From Apium graveolens (lineage: Eukaryota > Streptophyta > Magnoliopsida > Apiales > Apiaceae), in NCBI RefSeq assembly GCF_009905375.1, contig NC_133652.1:22373339-22437338 (forward strand): 64,000 nucleotides of DNA, read 5' to 3'. The notes below the pieces were generated by a model. The model ran no database searches and was not told where the DNA came from. It worked only from the letters and a program-made list of their open reading frames with translations. A program made the position numbers and the translations under genes. Positions 11,685 through 24,102 of this stretch are shown here, piece by piece. Within the stretch, counting starts at the first letter, position 1; each line of letters begins with the position of its first letter.

Positions 11685-12099
11685 ATCGAGGTCTTGTTAT
11701 ACAAAATCCCTTCGTACTGCTGAATAGACTTACAAGAATTTATTTCTTGGATATGGGGGTCCTCTTCCAAACAACTCCTACAAGTATGTGGGGGTATCCC
11801 AGAAAGACGGTGACCACCAAGTTGGGCAAAAAAGTGCGAGGTATACCTGTTATGTGATTATGATCATTCAACATCCTAGAGAAGATATGTATTCAAATGT
11901 TTCCTTTTCTTCGGGGGTAGATACGCCTAGGGAGGTTTTGATGCTTGAAGCACCCCCAACAATTTTTTTTAGAGATGATGACCCGATGGTTGATGGGACC
12001 GTGAAAGAAGTAAATGAAAGTGATTTGAAGGTCTTGATGAGGAACATCAACCCCTAGTACCACCTGTAGGGGGTTCAAGTAGAGATTGATTTGGATCCT

Positions 12100-13060
12100 C
12101 GAATGTCGGAGGCCAAGGAGGTGACAGGGGCAGTTGGTGGCACCCTCTCCATGAAGGTGGATGCAACTAACCCATCTAAAGAATTAAAAATTAGACTGCA
12201 GCTGAAAGCTGGGGTAAATGAGGGTCTGGCTACGTTCCTAAAGGCGAACCTAGATATTTTTGTATAGTATCATTATGATATGATTGGTATTAACCCAAAG
12301 GTGATGTGTCATCGTCTTAATATTGACATAAAAAAGAGAGTTGTACGGTAAAAGAGGAGAGCCATTAATGGAGAGAGGGTTACTACTCTCAAGGAGGAAA
12401 TTGACAGACTACTGGAAGCCAAGTTGGTAAGGGAGTCTTTCTACCCCAAGTGGGTTGCTAACCCGGTTCTCGTAAGAAAACCCAATAGAAAATGGCATAC
12501 TTGTGTGGATTTCACTAATATTAACAATGCATACCCAAAAGACAGCTTTTATTTGCCCATGATAGATCAGTTGGTTGACGCAATGGCAGGACACGCACTC
12601 ATCAGCTTCATGGACACCTACTCTGGGTATAACCAGATTCCCATGTACAAACTTGATGAGGAGCACACCTCATTTATCACTGATAGAGGTTTGATTATTA
12701 TACTTGAATGACATTCGGCCTACTTAATGCTGGAGTAATATATCAAAGGTCGGTTAATTGAATATTTAAAGATCAAATTGGGAAAATAATGGAAGTTTAT
12801 GTGGATGATATGCTGGTGAAGTCAATGACGGCTACTGATCGCGTAGCCCACCTCTCAGAAATGTTTAGTATTTTGAGAAAATTTTGGATGAAGCTGAACC
12901 CCCAAAAATGTGTGTTTGGGGTGGAGTCTGGAAAGTTTTTGGGGTTTATAGTGAATCACCGCGGCATTGAAGCAAACCCTGCAAAGATAAAGGTTTTAAT
13001 TGAGATGTGTTCACCTCGTAATATGAAGGAGGTAAGTGTCTCGTTGGAAGGGTGGTAGCC
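12100..13060 (+). pseudogene. V reverse transcriptase, broken
   Basis: Recognisable stretches are WVANPVLVRKPNRKWHTCVD, FTNINNAYPKDSFYLPMIDQ and MEVYVDDMLVKS. The catalytic YVDD box is at 12798-12809. Stops and a frameshift separate the fingers/palm part (12424-12711) from the YVDD part (12789-13058). Confidence 0.7.
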
Positions 13061-13201
13061 TTTAACCGATTTGTGTCTAAATCTTTAGATAGGTGCAAGA
13101 AATTCTTTGCGGAAATTAATAAAGGAAATAACTTCTAATGGACCCCAGAATGCGAGGCTATGTTTTAGAAGCTGAATTTCTAGTTAGGAAGCCCCCAGTT
13201 A

Positions 13202-14040
13202 TTGTCTAAGCCAATTGAGGGAGAAGTTCTCATTCTTTATCTAGCAGTCTCAGAGTACTCAATTAGTGTGGTGCTAGTACGGGAAGAAGGACAAGTTCAA
13301 TTTCATGTCTATTATATTAACAAAAGGTTGTTGATATCTGAAACCCGTTATACTAATATGGAGAAGTTGTCCTACTCATTGATTCTAGATGTAAGAAAAC
13401 TTCGTCCTTATTTCTAGGCTTATAAGGTAGAGATGCGCACCTCGTACCCCCTAAGGCAGGTATTACATACACCCGAAGCCTCGGGGAGATTGTTGAAATA
13501 GGCGTTTGAGTTGGGGCAGTTTGATGTGGATTACAAACCAATGACAACTATAAAAGATCAGGCTCTTGCGAATTTCTTATTAGAATTCCCCGAAACTTTT
13601 CATGTGGAGGAGAATGAATGTTCAGCTGAACCCCATCCAAGAATTGATTGATGAAAACTGCTCCCCTTGGTGGACACTATATGTTGATGAGGGCAGTAAA
13701 TGGAAAGGGAGTTGGCACATGTGTGGTACTCATTAGCCCCGAGGGGCATCGCCTATAGAGTTCCATTCACTTTGATTTTTATGCTACGAACAATGATGCA
13801 AAGTATGAAGCCCTAATTGCGGGTTAAAAAATGGCCTTAGAAATGAGGGTTGAGAATCTCAATATCTTCAGTGATTCTATTCTTGTGGTATGGCACATTC
13901 GAGGAGGGTTCCAAGCTCGGGGTCCTCTCACAGATCTGTACATGGGATACTCTTAAGAATTGATGAGCAAATTCTGGGAAGTACATTTAGAGCAAATTCC
14001 AAGGGCATAAAATGCTAATTAAAATGCCATAGCTAATCTA
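13202..14040 (+). pseudogene. V dual RNase H region, broken
   Basis: The first RNase H remnant is at 13202-13417. A second RNase H-like remnant follows at about 13660-14040, with VLISPEGH, YATNNDAKYEALIAG and NIFSDSILVV, the last two resembling the acidic-residue blocks of RNase H. Two such domains in a row is a Tat-lineage trait. Several stops interrupt both. Confidence 0.5.
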
Positions 14041-14254
14041 GGGTCCCAGAAGGAGGCTACACTTTTGGGGTTCATTCCTTTGGAGGTACAGTATCAACCA
14101 AGTATCCCCAAGTTGAAGGTGACATCATTTTAAAATCCAGCTAAGGCTTCATGCATAACCCCAATTATGGATTATATAACTAAGGGGATTCTTCCAGAAT
14201 GACAAGAAGAGGCTAAGAGGCTTAAATACAAGGCATCGAGATACGTGGTATACG

Positions 14255-15337
14255 ATGATAACCTATATAAAAGAGGTTTCAACAAACCCCCTGTTAAGGT
14301 GCATCTCAGGAAGCCAGTGTGAATATATTATGGGAGAGGTTCATGAAGGTGGAACATCTTTGGCTCATAAGATACTTCGTCAGGGGTACTATTGGCCTGA
14401 CTTGCAAAAAGACTGTCACCTCTACACTAGGTCCTGTAACTGCTACTGGAGATTCGCAAACCTTAATAGTAGCTCTGATGTGCCATTGAAGCCCCTTACC
14501 AGTCCATCGTCATTTGTAGTTTGGGGTATTGATCTGATAGGAAAGGTAGCTAAGGGGAAAGGAGGGGTGAAGTATGCGGTGGTTGTAGTTGATTACTTCA
14601 CCACGTGGGCTAAAGTTGAACCCATAGCTACCATCATAGCTGCGAAGTTTAAGGAATTTATTTTCAAGGCTATAGTATGTAGATATGGTGTACCCTACAA
14701 ATTGATCTCGGATAACCGAAAACGGTTTGATAGCAAGGAGATGAAGAAGCTTTGTGAGGACCTCCACATACAAAAGGGGTTCTCTGCAGTATATCACCCA
14801 TAAAGTAATGGTCAAACTGAAGCCATAAATAAAATCATTAAACATACTCTGAAATTTAAGTTGTAGGAAACAAAAGGGAATTGTACTAAGGAATTGCCTA
14901 GGGTGTTGTGGTCCTACAATGCCACACCCCGAACTACTACATGTGAATCACCTTTCATTTTAACATATGGGTGTGAAGCTATGGTTCCTGTGCAGATCGA
15001 TGATGTTTCCTTTAAAAGGGATAATTATGATCCTAGTGACAATGAGCTCAATCATCGGTTGCACCTCGATCTAGTGGTAGAGGTATGTGTGAATGTACAA
15101 CTGAAGCTGGCTGCATACCAGCAGAGAACAAGGAAATATTTGGATAAGAAGGTTCGTGCTCGACCCTTGAGGGTTGGGGATTTGGTTTTGAGGAGGATGA
15201 AAGATTTACTAAATCTTTTAGAAAAACTTTGGTGCAAACTGGGTGGGTGCTTACATCATCAAAACGGTTCTCTGAGAAGGAACCTATCATCTCACGAATA
15301 TGAATGGGAAACTTATCCCAATGGCTTGGAATGTTGA
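14255..15337 (+). pseudogene. V integrase, broken
   Basis: The core carries GIDLIGKVAKGKGGVKYAVV followed by VDYFTTWAKVEP and LISDNRKRFDSKEM, which are the DD-type blocks. The piece at 14894-15337 has the C-terminal TYGCEAMVPVQ and KVRARPLRVGDLVLR motifs. A stop near 14801 and others break it. Confidence 0.65.
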
Positions 15338-15345
15338 ACACCTCA

Positions 15346-16943
15346 AAAGGTATACGTAATTCCTTATTTTCGTTATAAATAGACCTCTTTCAGGTTTTAA
15401 AAAATAAAAGCAGTTAAATAGTTGTAACTGCCATGATACGTTTAGGTTTTTATGAGTAATTGCAATGCTCGTAGACTCGGGGGGTAGTGCATGTACACCC
15501 CCACCGATAGGGTTTCTCATTTGAAATAAATAAAATGAAATTTACTTCACATACCTGGCTTAATATATTATATGATCTTGGTTTAAAAATGTATGCATGT
15601 ATGAATTTATTTGCATTGGACGTACTACTTTAGTTCTTCACCATGACATGTTAGTGATAAAGAACTAGGGGCGGTATATGTATATGGAAAATATAGCAAA
15701 CTTGGAAAATTATTAAATTTTTGAACAAATTTAAGAACTTGGATTATGGATATGTATGGTTAATATGGAAAACAAGGGGTTAATATGGATATGAACCCTG
15801 AAAATATGTAAATGGCATGGAGGTACGCTTAGATATTAGTAGATGACTTTTATATCATGAATATGCGATGGCTTGCGTACCTCAAAATAAACATAATACT
15901 TGGATGATAAAAGATGTACGCAAAGGTATGCGTACCTGGATTTATAAAAATTATATAGATTATATGTGCTCAGTACGTAGGAACGTACCTCATGGATATA
16001 CGCAAAGGATTTTGTACCTGGATATGGAATCACATACAGGTTGTGTGTGAGATATATGTGAGAACGTATATCATAAATGGTAGGGTGTATGGATAATACA
16101 CCAAGCATGTATGGTTTGTACATGGATTTGGGACAGATCCCAGTTGTTGACCCACGTGAAGCCTTTAAGTCGGTGAGGTCCTTATTTAACCTACGTAATT
16201 TCTTGTGGGTGGTAAGGTTTAACTAATGCAGGAATATAAATATGTTTATTGGATGAGTCTATGAGGATACGCAACTCCTGAATTGGGTTCATATCAGTAT
16301 GTGAACCTCATTGGATAGATTCATTTGAAGGTATGAATCTTTGGATATGGAGGAAATCCCTTTCCACAGGTGCACGCCGACCTCAGGAAAACTGAGTGAG
16401 TGTAGATCCCGTGAAGTCTTACATAAGTATGGACTGGAATGGAGTGCAAGGAGATTGCACAAGAAAATGTGGAAAAACCTATAGAAATATAGGTTCTGGT
16501 TGGGATGTTAACCCCGGTATAAACCCACAAAAATATAGGTGTTGGTCACGGTGCGGACCATGAAATTGGCTAGTACAGGTGAGCCTAGGAGGATAGAGAC
16601 AAGTTGTGAGTACCCTAGGTACCGCTATTGCCTAGATGTCCCTCACATTGCTTTTAATATGTTAAATGTGTGTAAAGGCGACTTGTATATTAAAATGTGT
16701 TATATATATGTAGAAGTAACTTTTGATGGAAATGGTGAGTAAGCTGGCATAGTTTTTATGTTATAATTAGATACTTTGTGATTATTACTAAGGGTATGAG
16801 TGTAAACTGGTACCCTAGGTGAGAACTCATAATTTAGGGTCAGGAAACACTAGAGGCTTGTTATGCCTTAAGTAACGTAGTAAAGAGAATAGTGCGTTAG
16901 CATGATTCTCATAGGTATATAAAACTTAAGATTAGATATAGGA
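15346..16943. other. Non-coding DNA between V and X
   Basis: Probably the 3' non-coding part of V. Words such as gcgtacct, gtacctggat and cgcaaagg recur at 15870-16030. No coding capacity, PPT or LTR boundary could be established. Confidence 0.4.
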
Positions 16944-17235
16944 TGTTAGGTCCCAATATGTTTGTAGAGGGGGGGGGGGTTGAATACACACTATACCATT
17001 TTCTCGAATTAATTGCGGAATAAAAATAAAACAAGGTTCAAGTTAAATATAATTTATATTAAACTTGAAGGGTGTTACAAATACAGTACATATTACAAGG
17101 TTTTATTCTCAAACTACTTAGAACAATTCTAGAATAAATTCGACATGAATTTATTCTATTTTTGTACTAAATGGATTAAATGCTAAAAGCTATTTGAGAT
17201 TAAAGTCTAGAGATACTTGATCCTCTAGAAGGTTA
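16944..17235 (-). repeat. 3' LTR of X, distal part
   Basis: On the plus strand it begins TGTTAGGTCCC followed by a G run and ttgaatac, which is the reverse complement of a SIRE-type LTR end. It continues, across the W insertion, at 40059. Confidence 0.7.
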
Positions 17236-18915
17236 TGAAAGAGATGTGTCCTAAGTCCAATCATGTATGATGATTTAGGAATAACTTTTATGTAATCTGT
17301 TTTGATTTCATTGATATTAATAAAAGACTTGTTTTGGTTTTATTGCGGACTTTATCTATTTAAGTGTTTAAATAAGATATACCATAGTTTAGAGTAAATC
17401 TTTTTATGGATTATGATGAGATCATAATAATGAGACCTAAAAGATGATAACTCTGAACTTAAATATTTCCTGGTCGTAGGATTACTAACTGGTAATTAGT
17501 AATCCACAAAGATCGGTACATACTATGCTTGCTTCATTATGAAGGATGTCTATTCTCATAGATATTTGTGTGGTGACACTATAGCTAGTATGTAGGTGCT
17601 TATTATAGAATAAGTTCACTGAACATGACTCACACAGCTGAACAATTGATGGAGTTCACTCACGTGTCAGCAGATGTTCACATAGTGATAGTTGTACAAG
17701 TATCCTTAGACTTGAGGTCATCATAGTCATCTTGTATACACTGAACTATACTTTGGTTTAGTTCTTAGTCTCTAGGGACAATAATAAGGGCTCTACTGGG
17801 TGTAAGAATTCGTACACGAAGATAGTGTATGATCAATAAAGGATCTACCCCTTCCAGTGAAGGAAGAGAATGTTCAATGCTGATCCACTTATGTTAGTTC
17901 AGGAATCTCTGGCCAGAGTGAATGAAATTAGAAAGGAGTTTCTAATTCACATTAATTAGAACTAAGCATAGTGAATGGGAAAACATATGATTAAATAAGA
18001 TAGGCTTGACACGAGTTCCATGCCTTATATTTAATCATGACATTGCAGGGTAGAAGGAATTAATTGTATGGTAACTATTCACTGAATAGGTTCTTGGTAT
18101 TCTAAGTAGTGAATTTGTATTATCCGGATAGTCGCGATATGCTGAGAAGTATCTCTCACGATGTAGAATAAACATGATTAATTTATTAATTAATCATATT
18201 TAACTAATTAGAGAATTTATATAAATAATGATAAAATAGTTTTATTATTATTTATTTCTACTACCGGCTTAATATTGAACCTACAGGGTCACACCATAAA
18301 AGAGAATGATTTAATGGTGGAGGAATTAATTAATAATGACTGGTAATTATTTATTTATGAAATAAATAATTAATTAGAAAATTTAATAATTGATTAAATG
18401 AGATTTAATTAATTATAAATTAATTAAGAAAAGTTCTTAATATTATAAATTAAGAATTTAATTTTGAAAATTAAATCAAGTGAGAGAATTATTTTTCTAA
18501 AGTGTTTAGAAAAGGGATTAATGATTAAAAGGTGTTTTAATTATTAGTTAATTGGTTAATAAGAATAATCAATTAAAGGGTTAATAATAATAAAATTGTA
18601 TGGGAAAATTTTCAGTTGAAAATTTTGCCTATAAATATACTATTATAAACCCTATTTGCCTCAACCCAAAAAGGTTAAGCAAACCCTAATTCTCCCACCC
18701 CTTCCTCCTCCATTACATTGATCTCTTGGTGGATACCGGTGGAGTGCTTCACACTTGAGGAGCAGCTGCTAGGGATCTCCGCTCATCGTTCTTGGATCGC
18801 TTTTAAAGGTTAGAAATCGATCCCATATGATTTAATCACGATTTGTATGCCTTTATTTGGATTTTATATCAAGAAAATTGTTTTACCATGCTTCTGTGAT
18901 GTATAAAATCCCACA
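17236..18915 (+). repeat. 5' LTR of W
   Basis: 1680 bp, the same length as the 3' copy. It has a very AT-rich block (18180-18600) followed by a TATA box and a pyrimidine-rich segment (ctcccaccccttcctcctcc). Confidence 0.9.
18630..18637 (+). promoter_or_regulatory. TATA box in the W 5' LTR
   Basis: TATAAATA lies 286 bases before the LTR end; the same element is at 39773-39780 in the 3' LTR. Transcription would start near 18660. Confidence 0.65.
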
Positions 18916-18916
18916 A

Positions 18917-18928
18917 CGGTATCAGAGC
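18917..18928 (+). other. Primer-binding site of W
   Basis: CGGTATCAGAGC begins one base after the 5' LTR and matches the usual initiator tRNA-Met PBS (TGGTATCAGAGC) except at the first base. Confidence 0.8.
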
Positions 18929-19329
18929 ATAGGTTGTATACATATAGATCTGTGATAAAAATTTCAGAATTTTATGATCTTGTATGAATTTATTATGATT
19001 TTTGCAAGTTATATCATGGATTAATTATGACTGATTAGAAATTGTTTCTCAAAATTGTTTTGACTGTAGATCTGGGTTCTACAAGTGTTGTAGATCGTCT
19101 GGGTATTTTTTCATAATTTTCTGATGTGTGGATTAATTATTATGATTTTTTGAAGTTGTTTTAATTAAAATTCGTAATTAAATATGTATATATATTTGTA
19201 ATCTGTTGTATATATATATTTGTTTGCTGCTGAAACATCAATGGTTTACTGATGTTGATGGTGGCACGGAGTTCCAAAGGCGGCAGCAGTTGATTAATAA
19301 TAAAAAAAAGGCGGCTGGAGTCTGAAACG

Positions 19330-19610
19330 GGCAAAGGGCCGCGCGACTGGCTAGCGCGCATGGGGCTCACGCGCTCGTGTGTCACGCGCGGCGCGTGTCA
19401 GATACGCGCGGTCAACGGTCAGTGCTTGTGCTGACGTCATCCTGACGTCATCATATGACGTCATGCTGACGTCAGCTCAGCGTTTGGGGCGCGTGAGGCG
19501 CGTGTGCGCGTGGGGGCGCGTGGATGACTGTCAGACACGCGCCTGACAGTGCGTGTGCGCGTGGGGGCGCGTGGCTGAGTTTCTCAGGGCGCGTGTGTGG
19601 TCAGATTGGG
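19330..19610 (+). promoter_or_regulatory. GC-rich island in the W leader with many CGCG words
   Basis: Unlike its AT-rich surroundings, this stretch is packed with gcgcgtg and acgcgc words, about 16 CGCG cores by eye. A block of about 23 bp (gcgtgtgcgcgtgggggcgc and on) occurs twice, near 19499 and 19551. A hairpin ctgtcag...ctgacag sits between the copies. CGCG(T/C) is the core bound by CAMTA calmodulin-dependent factors; a regulatory role is inferred. Confidence 0.5.
19432..19474 (+). promoter_or_regulatory. Four TGACGTCA palindromes in the W leader
   Basis: Perfect TGACGTCA copies start at 19432, 19443, 19456 and 19467. Start-to-start spacings are 11, 13 and 11 bases, close to one helical turn. 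TGACGTCA is a classical bZIP (TGA/HBP-1/CREB-type) binding site. The cluster lies about 0.5 kb after the PBS, so it would act as a downstream enhancer or be part of leader RNA structure. Confidence 0.7.
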
Positions 19611-20279
19611 GCGTGCTTGGTGCCGTTGGATTCGTCTTTTCGAGACGCATCTAATGGTATATTATATTGTATTTTCTGAAATTGTTTCGGACTGTTTATA
19701 GCTAACAGTAGTGTATTAAAGCTGTTTTTAACTGTTTTAATTACTTTTAAATGCCTCATGTGATACATAGAGATGTATAATGCTTAGACTAATATGCTAC
19801 ATGATTTAACATGCCTACCTTTACATTTATTCATGCTTATATATGTGATATATGCTTAACTTATCATGCGATGATAGATTTAGGTGAACTTAATCAACAT
19901 AAGGCGTATGTTAGACAATCTAGTATAGTGAAATTATTTCATGACCTTAATATAAATATTATGAATACAATCATGAGATTCTTGTGTTTATGAAACACAT
20001 AATTGAATACGAATTTTCAATATTGAGAGAAAGGATGATTCTGTCAAAAGCAGATTTCTATCTGTAAGAAAGGGGTATTAAGTGACGCATCTTGACAATG
20101 CTCCCCCCGATCTGGGAATCATCTGATTATCGATTATTGATTTGAAATATTTAACTTAAAAGGAAGAATCTCTTTATTATAAGATTATGATTGTAACATA
20201 ATATAATCCCTCTAAAATTAAATAATATCAAGTAGTAATTGGCCAATGACACAACAGGCTTGTGTCGATCAAAGCCTTC

Positions 20280-20640
20280 CAACATGGTAGAAAGTAGTTC
20301 TTATTTTTAAATCATTGTTGTTTCGTGCTACAGCCGAGGGCTTTCATTTCGAAATAAGAAATACTTGTCTATTACATAGAGATGTGTACATTGAATTAGA
20401 ATCTAAAGGTCGTTACGTGCTGCAGCTGTGGGCCGTTGGAGACTGATTCAATTGTACGAAATATTGGGTTAGACTTGACTTAGAATATTGAGTCTGTCGT
20501 GCTACAGCCGTGACTCAATTATTCAAGAGGCTAAAGTTTTATTAGGGAATAACATAAGATGTAATTGACAAGAGTTGTCTGCCTATTGAACATCACATGA
20601 CGTTTCGTGCTACAGCTGAGGTTGTGTGATGAAATGTAGG
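20280..20640 (+). ncRNA. Array of four stem-loops with a conserved loop in the W leader
   Basis: The loop sequence cgtgctacagccg recurs at 20324-20336, 20416-20428 (cgtgctgcagctg), 20498-20510 and 20606-20618. Each copy is flanked by its own complementary arms, which differ in sequence between copies. Arm examples are gtagttcttattt with aaataagaaatac (copy 1), gtacattgaat with attcaattgtac (copy 2), attgagtc with gactcaat (copy 3) and catcacatgac with gttgtgtgatg (copy 4). The conserved loop on changing stems indicates RNA-level selection, possibly for packaging or dimerisation just upstream of gag. Confidence 0.6.
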
Positions 20641-20822
20641 ATCCCTATTCCCACTAGCATTATGAATGTTTAATTTTTCACTTAAGAGGGTTATATAATT
20701 TAGATAAACTAGTGGGAGCCACTTATGAATAAAGACCCGATTCATATAGTGTTTTGAAATGAAATTGAATATTTGCTAAGTATTGTTATGTGTTCATCAT
20801 TTACAGATTTACTATATACGTT

Positions 20823-21650
20823 ATGTCTTCTGCACTATCACTCCGGAGTATACTAGATGCTCACAAGTTGACTGGTCCTAATTTTGCTGACTGGCTTCGA
20901 AACTTGAAAATTGTTCTCAGGGTTGAGAAACTGGAATATGTGCTTGACTCACCTAAACCTACTGAACCTGCTAGCGATGCACATAATGATGAACATATTG
21001 TGTATCATAAGTGGATAGATGATGCAAATGTTGCTCAATGCATCATGCTAGCTTCCATGAACATTGAGCTACAGAAGCAGCATGAGCATATAGATGCTCA
21101 CACTATCCTTATGCATCTACAAGAGTTGTATGATGTGGCAGGGAGGACAGCTCGATAGGAGATATCGAAGGAGCTGTTCGGTTGTAGGATGTCTGAGGGA
21201 TCATCTGTGAATGACCATGTACTTAAGATGATCAATTTAATTGAACGTCTTGGACAACTTGGTTTTGCCATGGATGGGGAGCTGAGCCAAGACTTGGTCT
21301 TGCAATAACTTCCGGGTTCGTTCTCGCAGTTTGTTGTGAACTTTCACATGAATAAGCTGGATGTCAGCCTGCCTGAACTCCACAACATGTTGAAGACTGC
21401 GGAATCGAATTTTCCCCCTAAGAAGAGTTCTGTTCTTCTAATTGGTGAAGGTTCCAATCCTAAGAAAAGGAAGAAGAACCCTTCCAAGAAGAAGAAAGTA
21501 GGTGAGAAAAATCCGGTTCCACCAAAAGCTGAAGACCCCAAGAGCAAAGCTGTTTGCTTTCACTGTAACAAGGTGGGGCACTGGAAGAGGAATTGCAAGG
21601 TTTACCTTGTAGAATTGAAGAAAAATAAGGGTAGTGAGACTACCACTTCT
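20823..21650 (+). pseudogene. W gag, with two in-frame stops
   Basis: It starts MSSALSLRSILDAHKLTGPN, a copia-type Gag N-terminus. Stops TAG at 21156-21158 and TAA at 21306-21308 lie in an otherwise continuous frame. A basic KKRKKNPSKKKK stretch precedes a CCHC zinc knuckle (CFHCNKVGHWKRNC, 21555-21596). A more upstream ATG in frame (20790) adds a hydrophobic tail not typical of Gag. Inactive. Confidence 0.75.
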
Positions 21651-21922
21651 GTTTCAGGTATGTTCATGATTGAATTGAATATGTCATTAAATCAAATTTC
21701 TACTTGGGTATTAGATACTGCCTGTGGTTCTCACATTTGCAATTCGTTGCAGGGACTAAGGAGAAGTAGGACTCTTGAGGAAGAGGAGGTGATTCTACGG
21801 ATGGGAAAAGGAGAAAGAGTTGCTGCTGAAGCTGTAGGATCATTTCATTTACATATGCCTACAGGCAAGACTATTGTTTTAAATAATTGTTATTTTATTC
21901 CCTCGATTGTGAGGAATATTAT
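21651..21922 (+). pseudogene. W protease region, cut by T
   Basis: It continues in the gag frame. The protease active-site stretch is WVLDTACGSHIC, with the catalytic Asp codon at 21714-21716; copia proteases usually read DSGC or DTGA. Coding is interrupted after CYFIPSIVRN by insertion of element T and resumes at 36387 in the same reading frame. Confidence 0.7.
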
Positions 21923-24017
21923 TGTAATAACCCCAAAATTTTCAACTTTTTGTAACCCTTATGAATAGTGTTTTAGCTGAATGAGAAAACTTTTCGCGCC
22001 ACACTATGTAGGGATTCTGTTATGGATATTCTGGGATATTATTAGTACTCTATGAAGTATATAAGTGTATGTAAAGATCGTCAGAATCCAATTCCGAACA
22101 CTTTGGTTTTTCCCGGAAATCCACAAGATACGGAGAGAATTGAGTATAAGGTAACAGGATAAAAAGGATTTAAATTAAAGGATTATAATAGAGGATCATA
22201 AAAAGGAATATAATGTATTGAGAAAGGTTAAGGGAACCTAAGTAATAAGATCCCGGGTATGATCCTTCAAACGATAAACGAGAACGAAAGTTAAGCGAAC
22301 CGCATAACAGATCAGCGGTCATTAGGCAAACGATTAGGAAGTTAATCAAAAGGGATTAGTAGGAATGATGTCATCCCACCAATAGAAAGAAGACAAGGAA
22401 GGAAGGATGACATCATGTGGATGAGGTAAGCATGACATGGAAGAAGGGAGGTGTGGTTGATTAAGGACCACACAAATTCAAGGGCAAGGTGGTAATTTGC
22501 TAAATCAAATACAAAACCAAGTCAACCAACTAGCAAATCATTTCATCAAAATCAAAAAATCAACCAAGGCCTTGTTCTTCATTGTTTGCTCTCGGCTTTC
22601 TTCATTTTTCAAGGCCAAAATTTTCAAAAAATCAAGATCCAAGCATCCTTAATTGGTAAGAAAATTCCCTAACCATCCTTATGCTTAGTTATGGCTATAT
22701 CATGAGTTTAAGCCATTAATTCTTTCTCTAACTTCTCCATTTAATCAATGAAGAAGACAATGAATAGTGTTTTCAAGTTTTTAACTTGAACTTTTTCTTG
22801 TTTTTCTTGAAGATCCAAGCTTTCCTAAGGCTTCTCCAAGCTTCTTAAGGCTTCCTAGCTCCACCCACCACTTCAAGGAAGGTATACCATTTCCAAACCC
22901 TAGGTTCATATATATTATAAGATGATTTTGAGTAGTGGGTTGATATTGTATCTTGTTGTTATGATTTAGAGTTTGAGATTTGGTTTGGTAGTGAAATGGA
23001 ATGGTAATTTTGTGGTTTTGATTTAAAGAAACTTAAGTATGATTAAAGTTAGGTTTAAGCATATGTATGAATGATTAAAATTGAATTGGTTGGGATTGTT
23101 ATGATGTGATAAGGATGGGTGTTTGTTGTGTGTTGGATTTGAGGATGGTTTGTGTTGATTGTGGATGGTTTAAAAATGGGAAATCGCGTAAACATAGCCG
23201 TCGTAACGTCCGATTTTCTTTGGACTGTTTTTGTGCATAGCATTAGGACCCGAGAACCCCCTGATAAATTGTGACCACTGCCATGATAAGATAGCTCATG
23301 TTACGAGCTTCGTTTTGATATGTAGTTCGTTCGATTCCGATTTACGGTTTAGGAGAAACGGCCGTTTCAAGTAACGGCGTTTCGCGAACGAAATATTTCC
23401 CCTCGCCTTACTTTGAAACATAGGTTAAAGACCAAAAAGGGTTAATTAATGTATGAAACATTTATGGTAAGTGTGTTAGGCAGTTGGTAAGACATTCGCG
23501 AAGGAATCGCTTTAAAACTCGTAAAGGTTAAATTATTAAAAATGGTGGAGCCGAGGGTACCCGAGTGACTTAAGCGAATCGGTGAGCGTAAAACTAGCAT
23601 TAGAGTCTAAGTTAGTTAAAGCATAGAGTTACAAGTGATTTTGGTTTAATTCCAACTTACTTGTTGTTTATAGGTTATCAGACTCGTCCCGAGCCTTTCT
23701 CACCCCCAAGTCGCTCAGGCAAGTATTCTATCCGATACACTGTTGTTGTGATGTAAATGTATGTATATGCATTATCTTGTGACATTGCATGATTGTTATT
23801 TAGCAAATGTTGCGATATATTGTAGCATGTGATATGGTATATATGCATGCCTGTTTTATATTCTTGAGATATATATCTGTTGGTTTATTTGATAATACCT
23901 ATGCTAGAGGATAGTCGTATCTTGCATATACCCTTAGTATAGGGACTCAAAGGTGAAAATATTTTCTAAAACCGGGAGTCGAGGATCCCGAGTAGATTTT
24001 TGTATATATGGATATGG

Positions 24018-24051
<34 letters not shown>

Positions 24052-24102
24052 GGTTATAGTTTTTCCAAACTATTAACCGAATAAGGTTTATTCGATAACT
24101 TT

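Larger units (their letters stand above)
8400..15345 (+). mobile_element. V: decayed Ty3/gypsy retrotransposon, Tat-type
   Basis: Gag, protease, reverse transcriptase, RNase H, a second RNase H-like segment and integrase occur in gypsy order on the plus strand, each broken by stops and frameshifts. The second RNase H-like region between the first RNase H and integrase is typical of the Tat lineage. The left limit is approximate: 8400-9221 may be the remains of a 5' LTR, but no matching 3' copy was found. The element is dead. Confidence 0.7.

Noticed and set aside
8400..16943. A full LTR pair for V
   Set aside because: I searched by eye for shared sequence between 8400-9221 and 15346-16943 and found none that I could defend.
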